The notes below the pieces were generated by a model, which did no database searches, was not told the origin of the DNA, and saw only the letters and a list, made by a program, of their open reading frames with translations. Below, in pieces: positions 55,368 through 62,909 of a stretch of DNA of 64,000 bases. A program made the position numbers and the translations under genes. The DNA comes from CAVPUA01 sp963828015 (GTDB taxonomy: Bacteria; Actinomycetota; Actinomycetes; Mycobacteriales; Jatrophihabitantaceae). Numbering within the stretch: position 1 is the stretch's first letter; each line of letters opens with the position of its first letter. The DNA is taken from contig CAWHCD010000006.1 in NCBI GenBank assembly GCA_963828015.1, positions 992,001-1,056,000 of the forward strand, read 5' to 3'.

Positions 55368-56915
55368 GTGAGCACAATCTTTGTCGATACCGGCGAGTCA
55401 CTCGCCGGACCACCCGACCCGCCCCGTAGCGCGGCGGCAGTCGATCCGGAGCTGGCGCCCACTACGGCGCACGCGATACCGCAGCTGGCCCGACCCGCTA
55501 CTTGGCGGACCGCCTATCTGGGCATCGTGCTCACCTTCGATCTGCTGGCCGCGATCGCCGCCGCGGCGGTCGCATTCATCTGCCGCTTCGGCTTCGGGGG
55601 TTCGGCCACGGACTTCAGCGGCCACGCCGGCCTCGCCATCATCTTCCCGGTCGGCTGGTTGGCCGCCGTGGCCCTCAACCGCGGCTACGACCCGAGCGTG
55701 TTCGGAACGGGGCCCGAGGAGTTCCGCCGCGTCTCGCGCGCCTTCCTGCTCCTCATCACCGCCATCGCGATCACCTCCTATGCGCTGAAGGCTGAGCTGG
55801 CGCGGGGGTTCGTCTTCGTCGCAATGCCCCTGGTCCTCGTACTCACGCTGGCCGAGCGCTATGCGATCCGAAAGGGACTGCATCGCCGCCGCACCCGCGG
55901 CCAGTCGATGGCCTCGATGCTGGTCGTCGGACACCCCATCCGGGTTCTCGACCTGGCGATCGCCCTTCGCCGCGACAGCTTCACCGGCATGACCGTCGTG
56001 GGTGCCTGCGTGCCCAGCGGCGTCCATGAGGAGGCGGCCGAGGAACAGCTGCGTCTCATGGGGATCCCCGTCCTGGGTGAGATCGATGACATCCAGGGCA
56101 TCGTCCGCTCCACGGGCACCGATGTGGTCGCCGTAACCTCCTCCGCCGAGATCGCCGCCGACAAGCTGCGCTGGATCGCCTGGCAGCTGGAGGGCACCAA
56201 CGCCGAGCTGGCCGTGTCACCGGGGCTGGTCGACGTCGCGGGTACTCGCATCAATGTGCGCCTGGCCGCCGGGCTGCCGCTGGTCTACGTCGAGGCGCCC
56301 CGCTTCTCCGGTCCGCGCCGACTGCTCAAGGGCGGCTTCGACCGCACCGTCGCCGCGATGGCGCTCGTCCTGCTCTCCCCGCTGCTGCTGATCGTGGCCG
56401 CGATGGTGCGATTCGGCAGCTCCGGACCGGCCTTCTTCCGCCAGACACGAGTCGGCAAGAACGGCCAGACCTTCACCATGTTCAAGTTCCGCTCGATGTA
56501 CACCGATGCCGAGGCCCGCCTGGCCGAGCTGCACGAACACAACGCGAACGCCGACGGACCGCTGTTCAAGATGCGCGACGATCCACGGGTCACCAAGATC
56601 GGCCGCGTGCTTCGGCGCTACTCCGTCGATGAACTCCCCCAGCTGCTGAACGTCCTGAACGGATCGATGTCCCTGGTCGGGCCACGTCCGGCCCTGCCGC
56701 GCGAGGTCGACCAGTCCGGAGCTGATGCGCGCCGCCGGCTGCTGGTCAAGCCCGGCCTGACCGGCCTTTGGCAGGTCAGCGGGCGTAGCGATCTGTCGTG
56801 GGAGGACTCGGTCCGCCTTGACCTGCGTTACGTCGAGAACTGGTCGCTGGCGATGGACATGATGCTGCTCTGGAAGACGGCTCGCGCGGTCCTCGGCGCC
56901 GACGGGGCCTACTGA
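55368..56915 (+). CDS. Polyprenyl-phosphate sugar-1-phosphate transferase (WbaP/CpsE type)
   Basis: About 515 residues from GTG 55368 (GGGGGA 4 nt upstream; GTG 55350 is alternative). N-terminal four-helix bundle (about 45-160), a Rossmann-like middle ('MLVVGHPIRVLDLAIALRRD'), a fifth helix ('ALVLLSPLLLIVAAMV') and the bacterial sugar-transferase domain: 'GSSGPAFFRQTRVGKNGQTF', 'KFRSM', 'RDDPRVTKIGRVLRRYSVDELPQLLNVL', 'KPGLTGLWQVSGRSDLSWED'. It starts the repeat unit on undecaprenyl phosphate. The 3' end overlaps xthA by 7 bp, convergent. Confidence 0.95.
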   Translation: MSTIFVDTGESLAGPPDPPRSAAAVDPELAPTTAHAIPQLARPATWRTAYLGIVLTFDLLAAIAAAAVAFICRFGFGGSATDFSGHAGLAIIFPVGWLAAVALNRGYDPSVFGTGPEEFRRVSRAFLLLITAIAITSYALKAELARGFVFVAMPLVLVLTLAERYAIRKGLHRRRTRGQSMASMLVVGHPIRVLDLAIALRRDSFTGMTVVGACVPSGVHEEAAEEQLRLMGIPVLGEIDDIQGIVRSTGTDVVAVTSSAEIAADKLRWIAWQLEGTNAELAVSPGLVDVAGTRINVRLAAGLPLVYVEAPRFSGPRRLLKGGFDRTVAAMALVLLSPLLLIVAAMVRFGSSGPAFFRQTRVGKNGQTFTMFKFRSMYTDAEARLAELHEHNANADGPLFKMRDDPRVTKIGRVLRRYSVDELPQLLNVLNGSMSLVGPRPALPREVDQSGADARRRLLVKPGLTGLWQVSGRSDLSWEDSVRLDLRYVENWSLAMDMMLLWKTARAVLGADGAY

Positions 56916-57778
56916 CCCGAGGCTTGCGGCAGCCGAGCCGGCTTGCGGGTCCCGCGCGGGGCCGACGGTGGCGGCACCATCGGCCCGATGTCGCCGTCGG
57001 GCGCTTGGTCGAGGTCCACGATTACCGGGGCGTGATCACTCGGTCCGGTGCCCTTGCGGGCTTGCCGATCTATCCAGGCGGCGCGCACGCGCGCAGCCAC
57101 ATCAGCGGAGGCGAGCACCAGGTCGATACGCATGCCCTGGTTCTGGTGGAACATGCCGGCGCGGTAGTCCCAGTAGCTGAAGACCGACTCGCTCGGCCAG
57201 CGCTCGCGAACCACATCGTGCAGACCGAGTGCCTGCAGGTTCTGCAACGCGGCCCGTTCCGGGGCGGTGACGTGGGTCTGCCCGACGAAGGCGGCCGGAT
57301 CGAACAGGTCGGCATCGGCCGGGGCGATGTTCATGTCCCCGCAGACCACCGCTGACGCGGGGCCAGCCGCCACCTGCTCGTGCAACGCCGCCAGCCAGGC
57401 CAGCTTGTATTCGTAGTGATCCGAACCGACCGTACGACCGTTGGGGACGTAGAGAGAATGCACCCGCACTCCCCCGCAGGTCGCCGACACCGCGCGCGCC
57501 TCCGGCTCCGGGAACCCGGGCCCGTCGGGCAGACCGCGGACGACGTCGACAAGACCAACTTTCGACAGCAACGCCACCCCATTCCATTGGGGCTGGCCGA
57601 AGTAGGCGCTCTCATAGCCGCGGCGGGCCAGTTCGTCGTCGAGCAACTCGCCGATCGCATCGTCGGTCAGCTTCGTCTCCTGCAGGCAGACGACGTCGGG
57701 TTCCCGTTCGTCGAGCCAGGGCAGGAAGCGGGGCAGCCGCTGCTTGAGGGAGTTCACGTTCCAGGTCGCGATCCGCAC
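56909..57778 (-). CDS. xthA: Exodeoxyribonuclease III
   Basis: 289 residues from GTG 57778. EEP-fold motifs: 'ATWNVNSLKQRLPRF', 'VVCLQETKL' (metal Glu), 'SLYVPNG' , 'VVCGDMNIAP' (Asp/Asn), 'MRIDLVLAS' and 'GPSDHAPV' (catalytic Asp-His). It is the AP-endonuclease/3'-5' exonuclease of base excision repair. It diverges from the glycosylase gene 29 bp away, so the two repair genes share a promoter region. Confidence 0.95.
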   Translation of the reverse strand: MRIATWNVNSLKQRLPRFLPWLDEREPDVVCLQETKLTDDAIGELLDDELARRGYESAYFGQPQWNGVALLSKVGLVDVVRGLPDGPGFPEPEARAVSATCGGVRVHSLYVPNGRTVGSDHYEYKLAWLAALHEQVAAGPASAVVCGDMNIAPADADLFDPAAFVGQTHVTAPERAALQNLQALGLHDVVRERWPSESVFSYWDYRAGMFHQNQGMRIDLVLASADVAARVRAAWIDRQARKGTGPSDHAPVIVDLDQAPDGDIGPMVPPPSAPRGTRKPARLPQASGQ

Positions 57779-57807
57779 CCCACCAACCTAGTGACTAGCG
57801 TGGGGAC

Positions 57808-58635
57808 GTGCCCGAGCTGCCCGAAGTCGAGTCCGCCCGCAGCGTCATCGAGCGCGCCGCGCTCGGGCGCCGGATCGTCGACGTTGACGACACCGACCGC
57901 TACGAATGCCGCCCGCATCCACTCGGGGAGATCCGCGGCGCGCTGCTCGGCCGGAGCCTGAGCGCGGCCCACCGCCAGGGCAAAAGCATGTGGTGTGACA
58001 CCTCCGGAGCGGGGCGCTCACGCGCGCCCGGTCCATCACTGGGCATCCACCTGGGCATGTCCGGGAAGATCGTCGTCGCCGATGGCCACGGAGAAGAGAT
58101 CGACGGCGGGGACTACTGGGAACGGGGCCGCGCGCGCGGTGACTTCAGCTACTCCCGCTTCTCGCTGACCTTTGCCGACGGTGGTCGGCTGATCCTGGTC
58201 GATCCGCGCCGACTGGGCCGGGTCCGCCTCGATCCGCCGGTCGAACGACTCGGCCCGGATGCCCTCGAGATCACCCCGGCCCAGTTCCGTACGGCGCTGG
58301 CGTCCGGTCGCGCACCGGTCAAGGCCCGGTTGCTCGATCAGGAAGCAATCGCCGGCATCGGCAACCTCCTGGCCGATCAAGCTCTGTGGACGGCGAAGAT
58401 CAACCCGAGTAGACCGGTGGGCGAACTGTCCCGGGTCGAAGTCGACCGGCTGGGGCGTGCCGTCCGTCGCACGACACTTGCGGCGACCGCGGGCGGTGGT
58501 GTCCACACGCTGTCGGTGGTGCCGTTCCGCAAGCCCGACGCCCACTGTCCCCGGTGCGGCGCGGCGATGCAGCGAGCAACGGTCGGTGGACGCACCACCT
58601 GGTGGTGCTCGCGCGAACAGGCGGCAGCGCGCTAG
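57808..58635 (+). CDS. Fpg/Nei-family DNA glycosylase
   Basis: 275 residues. 'PELPEVES' gives the catalytic N-terminal Pro and Glu after Met removal; 'QGKSMW' holds the conserved Lys; 'DQEAIAGIGNLLADQALW' is the helix-two-turn-helix. The C-terminal zinc finger has 'CPRCGAAM' but the second half reads 'WWCSREQ', where the usual CxxC has Glu in place of the last Cys. It removes oxidised bases and nicks the AP site. The finger may be modified or zincless. Confidence 0.92.
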   Translation: MPELPEVESARSVIERAALGRRIVDVDDTDRYECRPHPLGEIRGALLGRSLSAAHRQGKSMWCDTSGAGRSRAPGPSLGIHLGMSGKIVVADGHGEEIDGGDYWERGRARGDFSYSRFSLTFADGGRLILVDPRRLGRVRLDPPVERLGPDALEITPAQFRTALASGRAPVKARLLDQEAIAGIGNLLADQALWTAKINPSRPVGELSRVEVDRLGRAVRRTTLAATAGGGVHTLSVVPFRKPDAHCPRCGAAMQRATVGGRTTWWCSREQAAAR

Positions 58636-59939
58636 GCCGAACCGATCCGCTCGCAGTGGGCCAACGCCTCCTCGACGCTGCCCAACTCCGCCGTCGTGGC
58701 CAGCAGGCGCCGGCCCCCGGCGTCCGCGGTCACCACCGTGACCCCCCAACCGGCGATCTCGGCAATGATGCCGTTCAGCAGGGCCGTGGCCCCCGGCAGG
58801 CACCGCGCGACCCGGTCCAGGTCGATGATCAGCGCGGCGGCGCTGGGGTCCGCGGCCCGACGGCGATTGAGCGCGATCAGCGCCCGTTCGGCCATTGAGA
58901 AGTCGATGTCACCATGCAGGGCAAGCACCACCACTTCCTGATCCCGACTGGCGACATGGGCCGACACGAGCGAAGGAGCGTTGCGCGGCGCTCGGTGCAT
59001 CACGTGCAGGGAGAACCGTTGCGACATCGCCTCACTCGCCTTGACCGCACGCACGCTGTTGCCGCGTTCGTCCAGTGGCGGGCTGTGCAGTCCGACGCCG
59101 AACTGCCCCGGGCTGACCGCGATCAGGCCTCCGGAGACGCCCGACTTGGCCGGCAGCCCGACCCGCAGCAGCCACTCGCCCGAGAAGTCGTACATCCCGC
59201 AGGTCGCCATGACGGTCAGGGCCTGCTCGGCCGTAGCTTCCTCGATCACCGCCTCGCCGGTGCGCGGATTGACCCCACCGTTGGCCAGCGTCGCAGCCAT
59301 CACGGCGAGATCGATCGCGGTGACCAGCACCGAGCATTGCTGAAAATAGGCGTCCACTGCTTCATCGACGTCCATCCGCAACGAGCCCGCACTGCGCATC
59401 AGATGGGCCAGCGCCCGGTTCCGGTCACCGGTGCTGCTCTCGGAGCGGTACACCTGCTCATCGATCACCAACTCGCGTCCGGCGCAACGCGACAGCAGAT
59501 CGAGAATGCGCCCGACCCGCTCGGTCGGATCCGCCGCGCCGATCAGGGAGGTGGTCAGGATCGCGCCGGCGTTCACCATCGGATTGGCCGGACGCCCGCT
59601 ACCGGGTTCCAGGCTGATGGCGTTGAAGGCCTCGCCGCTGGGTTCCACGCCCACTCGGCGCAACACCGTCTCGACGCCGAGGTCGGTCAACGCGAGCGCG
59701 TACACGAACGGCTTGGAGATCGACTGAATCGTGAACGGCAGGTGTGCGTCACCGGCGGAGTACACCGAGCCGGCCGTGCCGGCCAGGGCCAACCCGAACG
59801 ATGAGCGGTCGGCCGTGGCCAGCTCGGGAATGTAGTCGGCCAGCTCACCGCCGTCCTCGGCCGCGAACTCCTCTCGGACCAGATCGAGCATGTCCGCGAC
59901 TGGATCAAAGCGCCGCGGCGCCCCCTCGCCCGCGGTCAT
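58632..59939 (-). CDS. glsA: Glutaminase with C-terminal STAS domain
   Basis: 435 residues. The glutaminase (about 15-310) has 'FTIQSISKPFVYALAL' (nucleophile Ser in SxxK), 'NPMVNAGAI', 'NRALAHLMRSAG' and 'PAKSGVSGGLIAVSPGQFGVG'. It converts glutamine to glutamate and ammonia. Residues about 330-432 form a STAS-like domain ('VVVLALHGDIDFSMAERALIAL'), as in several actinobacterial glutaminases, perhaps for regulation. ATG 59939 overlaps the Anbu stop (ATGA). Ends overlapping the glycosylase gene by 4 bp. Confidence 0.93.
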   Translation of the reverse strand: MTAGEGAPRRFDPVADMLDLVREEFAAEDGGELADYIPELATADRSSFGLALAGTAGSVYSAGDAHLPFTIQSISKPFVYALALTDLGVETVLRRVGVEPSGEAFNAISLEPGSGRPANPMVNAGAILTTSLIGAADPTERVGRILDLLSRCAGRELVIDEQVYRSESSTGDRNRALAHLMRSAGSLRMDVDEAVDAYFQQCSVLVTAIDLAVMAATLANGGVNPRTGEAVIEEATAEQALTVMATCGMYDFSGEWLLRVGLPAKSGVSGGLIAVSPGQFGVGLHSPPLDERGNSVRAVKASEAMSQRFSLHVMHRAPRNAPSLVSAHVASRDQEVVVLALHGDIDFSMAERALIALNRRRAADPSAAALIIDLDRVARCLPGATALLNGIIAEIAGWGVTVVTADAGGRRLLATTAELGSVEEALAHCERIGSA

Positions 59940-60673
59940 ACCTCGACGTCACCCGTCTCCAACGCCGGCAGCTCGGCGATGGCCGCGGCCAGGTGCCGCT
60001 GCCACACCGCCTGCAGGCGGGCCAAGTACGGCGAGTCGGCCTGGATCCGGGCCGAGATCGGCGCGAACGTGCCGGCCGCATAGATGACGGCGTCATAGGG
60101 CGGCCCGACCGACAGATTCGCCGCCGCCGTGTTGATCATCGAGGTCAGGGCGATCTTGGTGGCGGTGGGCAGATCGACCTTCGCCCGCACGGCCAGCTCG
60201 AGCGTGAACTTGCCGTACTTGCTCTCCCCGATCTGCAGGAAGGGGCGTTCGTCGGAAGCGCGGATGTAGTTGCCCTCGGGATAGACGAGCAGGATGTCGG
60301 GCTCCTCGCTCCTGACCTGGCCGCCGAGCAGGAAGGTCGCGGTCGCGTCTGCGCCGACGGCATTGACCGCCGCCCGGTGTTCGGCGACGACGTCGCGGCT
60401 GAGGCGACCGATGTAGAGCGCGGCCTGGTGCAGGTGATCCATCGTGGCCAGGCTGGGCCCGGCCGGATCGTTGAGGTCGCGCTCGATCAGGTCGAGCACC
60501 TGCTGGGTCGTGGCCAGATTGCCGGCGGACTGCAGCACGAACAATCGGTCGGGCGTGGGCTGAAACACGTGCATCTTGCGGTAGGTGCTGATGTTGTCGA
60601 TACCGGCGTTAGTGCGGGTATCGCTGAGAAAGACGAGGCCGGCGTCGAGCCGGAGCGCCAGGCAGTACGTCAT
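59936..60673 (-). CDS. Anbu-type proteasome-related peptidase
   Basis: About 245 residues from ATG 60673. It begins MTYC, placing Thr at position 2 as the expected N-terminal nucleophile after Met removal, and continues with the Anbu signature 'LVFLSDTRTNAGIDNISTYRKMHVF'. 'FLLGGQVRSEEPDILLVYPEGNYI' and 'FLQIGESKYGKFTLELAV' are further family marks. Anbu forms helical ring-like oligomers; its substrate is unknown. It is normally encoded with a transglutaminase-like protein, an alpha-E protein and an ATP-grasp protein; none is present here, and it is coupled instead to a glutaminase gene. Confidence 0.9.
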   Translation of the reverse strand: MTYCLALRLDAGLVFLSDTRTNAGIDNISTYRKMHVFQPTPDRLFVLQSAGNLATTQQVLDLIERDLNDPAGPSLATMDHLHQAALYIGRLSRDVVAEHRAAVNAVGADATATFLLGGQVRSEEPDILLVYPEGNYIRASDERPFLQIGESKYGKFTLELAVRAKVDLPTATKIALTSMINTAAANLSVGPPYDAVIYAAGTFAPISARIQADSPYLARLQAVWQRHLAAAIAELPALETGDVEV

Positions 60674-60775
60674 CGGGCCACCCTCTGCAGTCAGGCTGAT
60701 GCGCGCGGACACCCTCGCGCGGCGCCGACCCTACCCCGGCCGGATGACGCCCCGGGGTGGCGATGGAGACGACGA

Positions 60776-61177
60776 TCAGGCCAGGCGGCGATCCGCCGCT
60801 TGCAGAAGACCCTCGACGATCATCATGGTCACGATGATCGCCAGGATCCCCAGGAAGCCGCTGATCTCGAGCGAGTCGTTGAAGAACAGGTACAACACCT
60901 CGAGGAAGACGAACTTCGACAAGAACATGATCAGCCAGACGGTGAACGCGAAGCCGAATCGGTAGAGGCGACCGGCCCGGCGCGCGAACCATCCCTTGAC
61001 GCGATCCTTGAACCGCAGTGTCACAAACGTGAGCAGCTGCAAGACCAGCGCCACCAGGAAGGTCGTCGAGTAGGACCGCGTCGAGATGATGTCGGTGTAG
61101 TCGTTGAAGAAGCCGAGAACGACCGAATACACCAGGGTGCCCAGCACCAACTCGCGAAAGATCGCCTGCTTGTTCAA
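60776..61177 (-). CDS. Small four-helix membrane protein
   Basis: About 133 residues if TTG 61177 is the start; a longer frame from 61285 has a poorly protein-like N-terminus. 'FRELVLGTLVYSVVLGFFNDYTDI', 'FLVALVLQLLTFVTLRFKD', 'FTVWLIMFLSKFVFLEVLYLFF' and 'LGILAIIVTMMIVEGLLQAAD' are four hydrophobic segments. No family recognised. It lies divergently to the TetR gene. Confidence 0.6.
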   Translation of the reverse strand: MNKQAIFRELVLGTLVYSVVLGFFNDYTDIISTRSYSTTFLVALVLQLLTFVTLRFKDRVKGWFARRAGRLYRFGFAFTVWLIMFLSKFVFLEVLYLFFNDSLEISGFLGILAIIVTMMIVEGLLQAADRRLA

Positions 61178-61329
61178 GGCGTGCGAACCGGCCCCAGCAT
61201 CCTCGTAGCCTCCTCGATCTGATCCAGCCGTGCGTGCACAGTATCGGCGCCGAAGTCCGATTGGTTGTATACGAGCCGGGCGCACGTCGATATCCTGACC
61301 GAACCGTCAAAAAGGAGTACGACCAGCGC

Positions 61330-61983
61330 ATGTCTGAACTCAGCACGCAGGAGGCCGCGCCGCGTAGCGCGAAATGGCAGCAGCGGCGGCAAGCCATCGT
61401 CGACGTCTCGGCGAAGGTGTTCGCCCAACGGGGCTACCACGCGACCAGCACGGTCGAACTCTGCGAGGCGAATGCGACCGGCAAGGGCGCGTTGTACTAC
61501 TACATCGGTTCCAAGGAACAGCTACTTGTCGCGATACACGACCGGGTCATGGACGAGGTGATGCTCGGCGCCGATCGGGTAGTGGCGGCCGGTGGCGGCC
61601 CGGCGGCGCAGCTGGCGATGCTCGGCGAGCAGTTGCTCGACGTCATCTTCCAGTACCCCGATCACGTCTGGGTCTTCCTGCACGAGTTCCCAGCGCTGAC
61701 CGGTGAGAACGCCGAGGTGTTTCGTCGGCGACGGCGGGAGTACGAGCAGCGCATCGAGGACGTGTTCGCAGCCGGCAGCCGCTCCGGCGACTTCCGGCCC
61801 CTGGACCCCCGGGTGGCCGCCAACGCGTGGCTAGGCATGCACAACTACACCTACCTGTGGCTACGGGCGGGCGGGCGCTTCTCGGTCACCGAGATCGCGC
61901 GGGCGTTCTCGGACATCTTCGTGCACGGGATCAGCAACACCAGCGATGTGATGGCCCGCGTCAACGGCGCCGCCGGCGTCTAG
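61330..61983 (+). CDS. TetR-family transcriptional regulator
   Basis: About 217 residues from ATG 61330 (AGGAG upstream). The HTH is 'QRRQAIVDVSAKVFAQRGYHATSTVELCEANATGKGALYYYIGSKEQLLVAIHD'-like (about 17-70), and the ligand domain has the TetR_C_33-type plan. Followed 12 bp later by a convergent SDR gene. TetR proteins in this context often regulate fatty-acid or acyl-CoA genes; the palindrome at 62793-62814 between SDR and acyl-CoA synthetase is a likely target. Confidence 0.92.
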   Translation: MSELSTQEAAPRSAKWQQRRQAIVDVSAKVFAQRGYHATSTVELCEANATGKGALYYYIGSKEQLLVAIHDRVMDEVMLGADRVVAAGGGPAAQLAMLGEQLLDVIFQYPDHVWVFLHEFPALTGENAEVFRRRRREYEQRIEDVFAAGSRSGDFRPLDPRVAANAWLGMHNYTYLWLRAGGRFSVTEIARAFSDIFVHGISNTSDVMARVNGAAGV

Positions 61984-61995
61984 GCGACGCTGGCC

Positions 61996-62742
61996 TCAGG
62001 GAGCGCTGTACCCGCCGTCGACAACGATGGAAGACCCGGTCGTCCAGCGGGAGGCGTCGCTGGCCAGGTAGGAATAGGCGCCGACGATATCGCCGGGCGT
62101 ACCCAGGCCCATCGGATGCTTGGCCGCGAGAGCGTCGATCGCGTCCTGGGGCAGATCGGCGTGAATCGCGGTCAGGAAGGTGCCGGGGCATACGCAGTTG
62201 ACCCGGATCCCGTCGCGGGCGTACTCGACCGCGGCCACCTTGGCCAGGTGGATGACTCCGGCCTTCGTAACGCAGTAGGGCGCGGAATGGCTCCAGGCCG
62301 TCAGCCCCGCGACGGAGGCAGTCAGGATGATCGAACCCGAGTGCTGCGGGCGCATGACGGCGACCCCGGCGCGAACCGCATTCACCGGGCCCATCACATT
62401 GATGCGAAAGGCACGGTCCCAGTCCGGCTCGGTCAGATTGTGGATCCGGCCGTTCTGCGACAGCACCCCGGCGTTGCAGATCAGCACATCCAAGCGCCCG
62501 AAGCGCTCCACGGCGCGCTGCACGACTGACTCGACCTGCCCGAAGTCGCTGACGTCGGCCACCACCGTCTCCACGGTGCCCGCGTTGTCGGGCAGCGTGT
62601 CCACGGTCGCCTGCAAGCCGGCGCTACTGATATCGCTGAGCACCAGATCGGTCAGTGGTTCACCGGCGAGCTGATGCGAGATGGCGGTGCCCAGACCTCC
62701 GCCGGCGCCGAGGATGGCAACAACTCGTCGTTCACTGACCAT
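61996..62742 (-). CDS. Short-chain dehydrogenase/reductase (FabG-like)
   Basis: About 248 residues from ATG 62742. Cofactor motif 'ILGAGGGLGTAIS', 'DVLICNAGVLSQNG', catalytic Ser in 'ILTASVAG' and Tyr-x3-Lys in 'PYCVTKAGV', and the end 'TTGSSIVVDGGYSAP'. It oxidises or reduces an alcohol/ketone with NAD(P). Divergent from the acyl-CoA synthetase, so a joint lipid or aromatic catabolic role is plausible. Confidence 0.92.
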   Translation of the reverse strand: MVSERRVVAILGAGGGLGTAISHQLAGEPLTDLVLSDISSAGLQATVDTLPDNAGTVETVVADVSDFGQVESVVQRAVERFGRLDVLICNAGVLSQNGRIHNLTEPDWDRAFRINVMGPVNAVRAGVAVMRPQHSGSIILTASVAGLTAWSHSAPYCVTKAGVIHLAKVAAVEYARDGIRVNCVCPGTFLTAIHADLPQDAIDALAAKHPMGLGTPGDIVGAYSYLASDASRWTTGSSIVVDGGYSAP

Positions 62743-62792
62743 CAGCTTTCCCTTCCAGAGACCTTGGACCGGGCAGTACAGTACACGGGCTG

Positions 62793-62814
62793 ACAATATT
62801 GCTAGCAGTATTGT
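62793..62814. promoter_or_regulatory. Near-perfect 22-bp palindrome, candidate TetR operator
   Basis: Arms ACAATATTGC (62793-62802) and GCAGTATTGT (62805-62814) flank a TA centre; 20 of 22 positions are symmetric. It lies between the divergent SDR and acyl-CoA synthetase genes, 0.8 kb from the TetR gene. Length and symmetry are typical of TetR operators. Confidence 0.6.
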
Positions 62815-62909
62815 GTCCTGCGACGGTCGGGCTGTCCTATGACAAATGGCTGCGAATGGTCAGGCCTGGTCGAGGTCGGATCGGTCACGAACAACGAGGA
62901 GTTCTGTCG

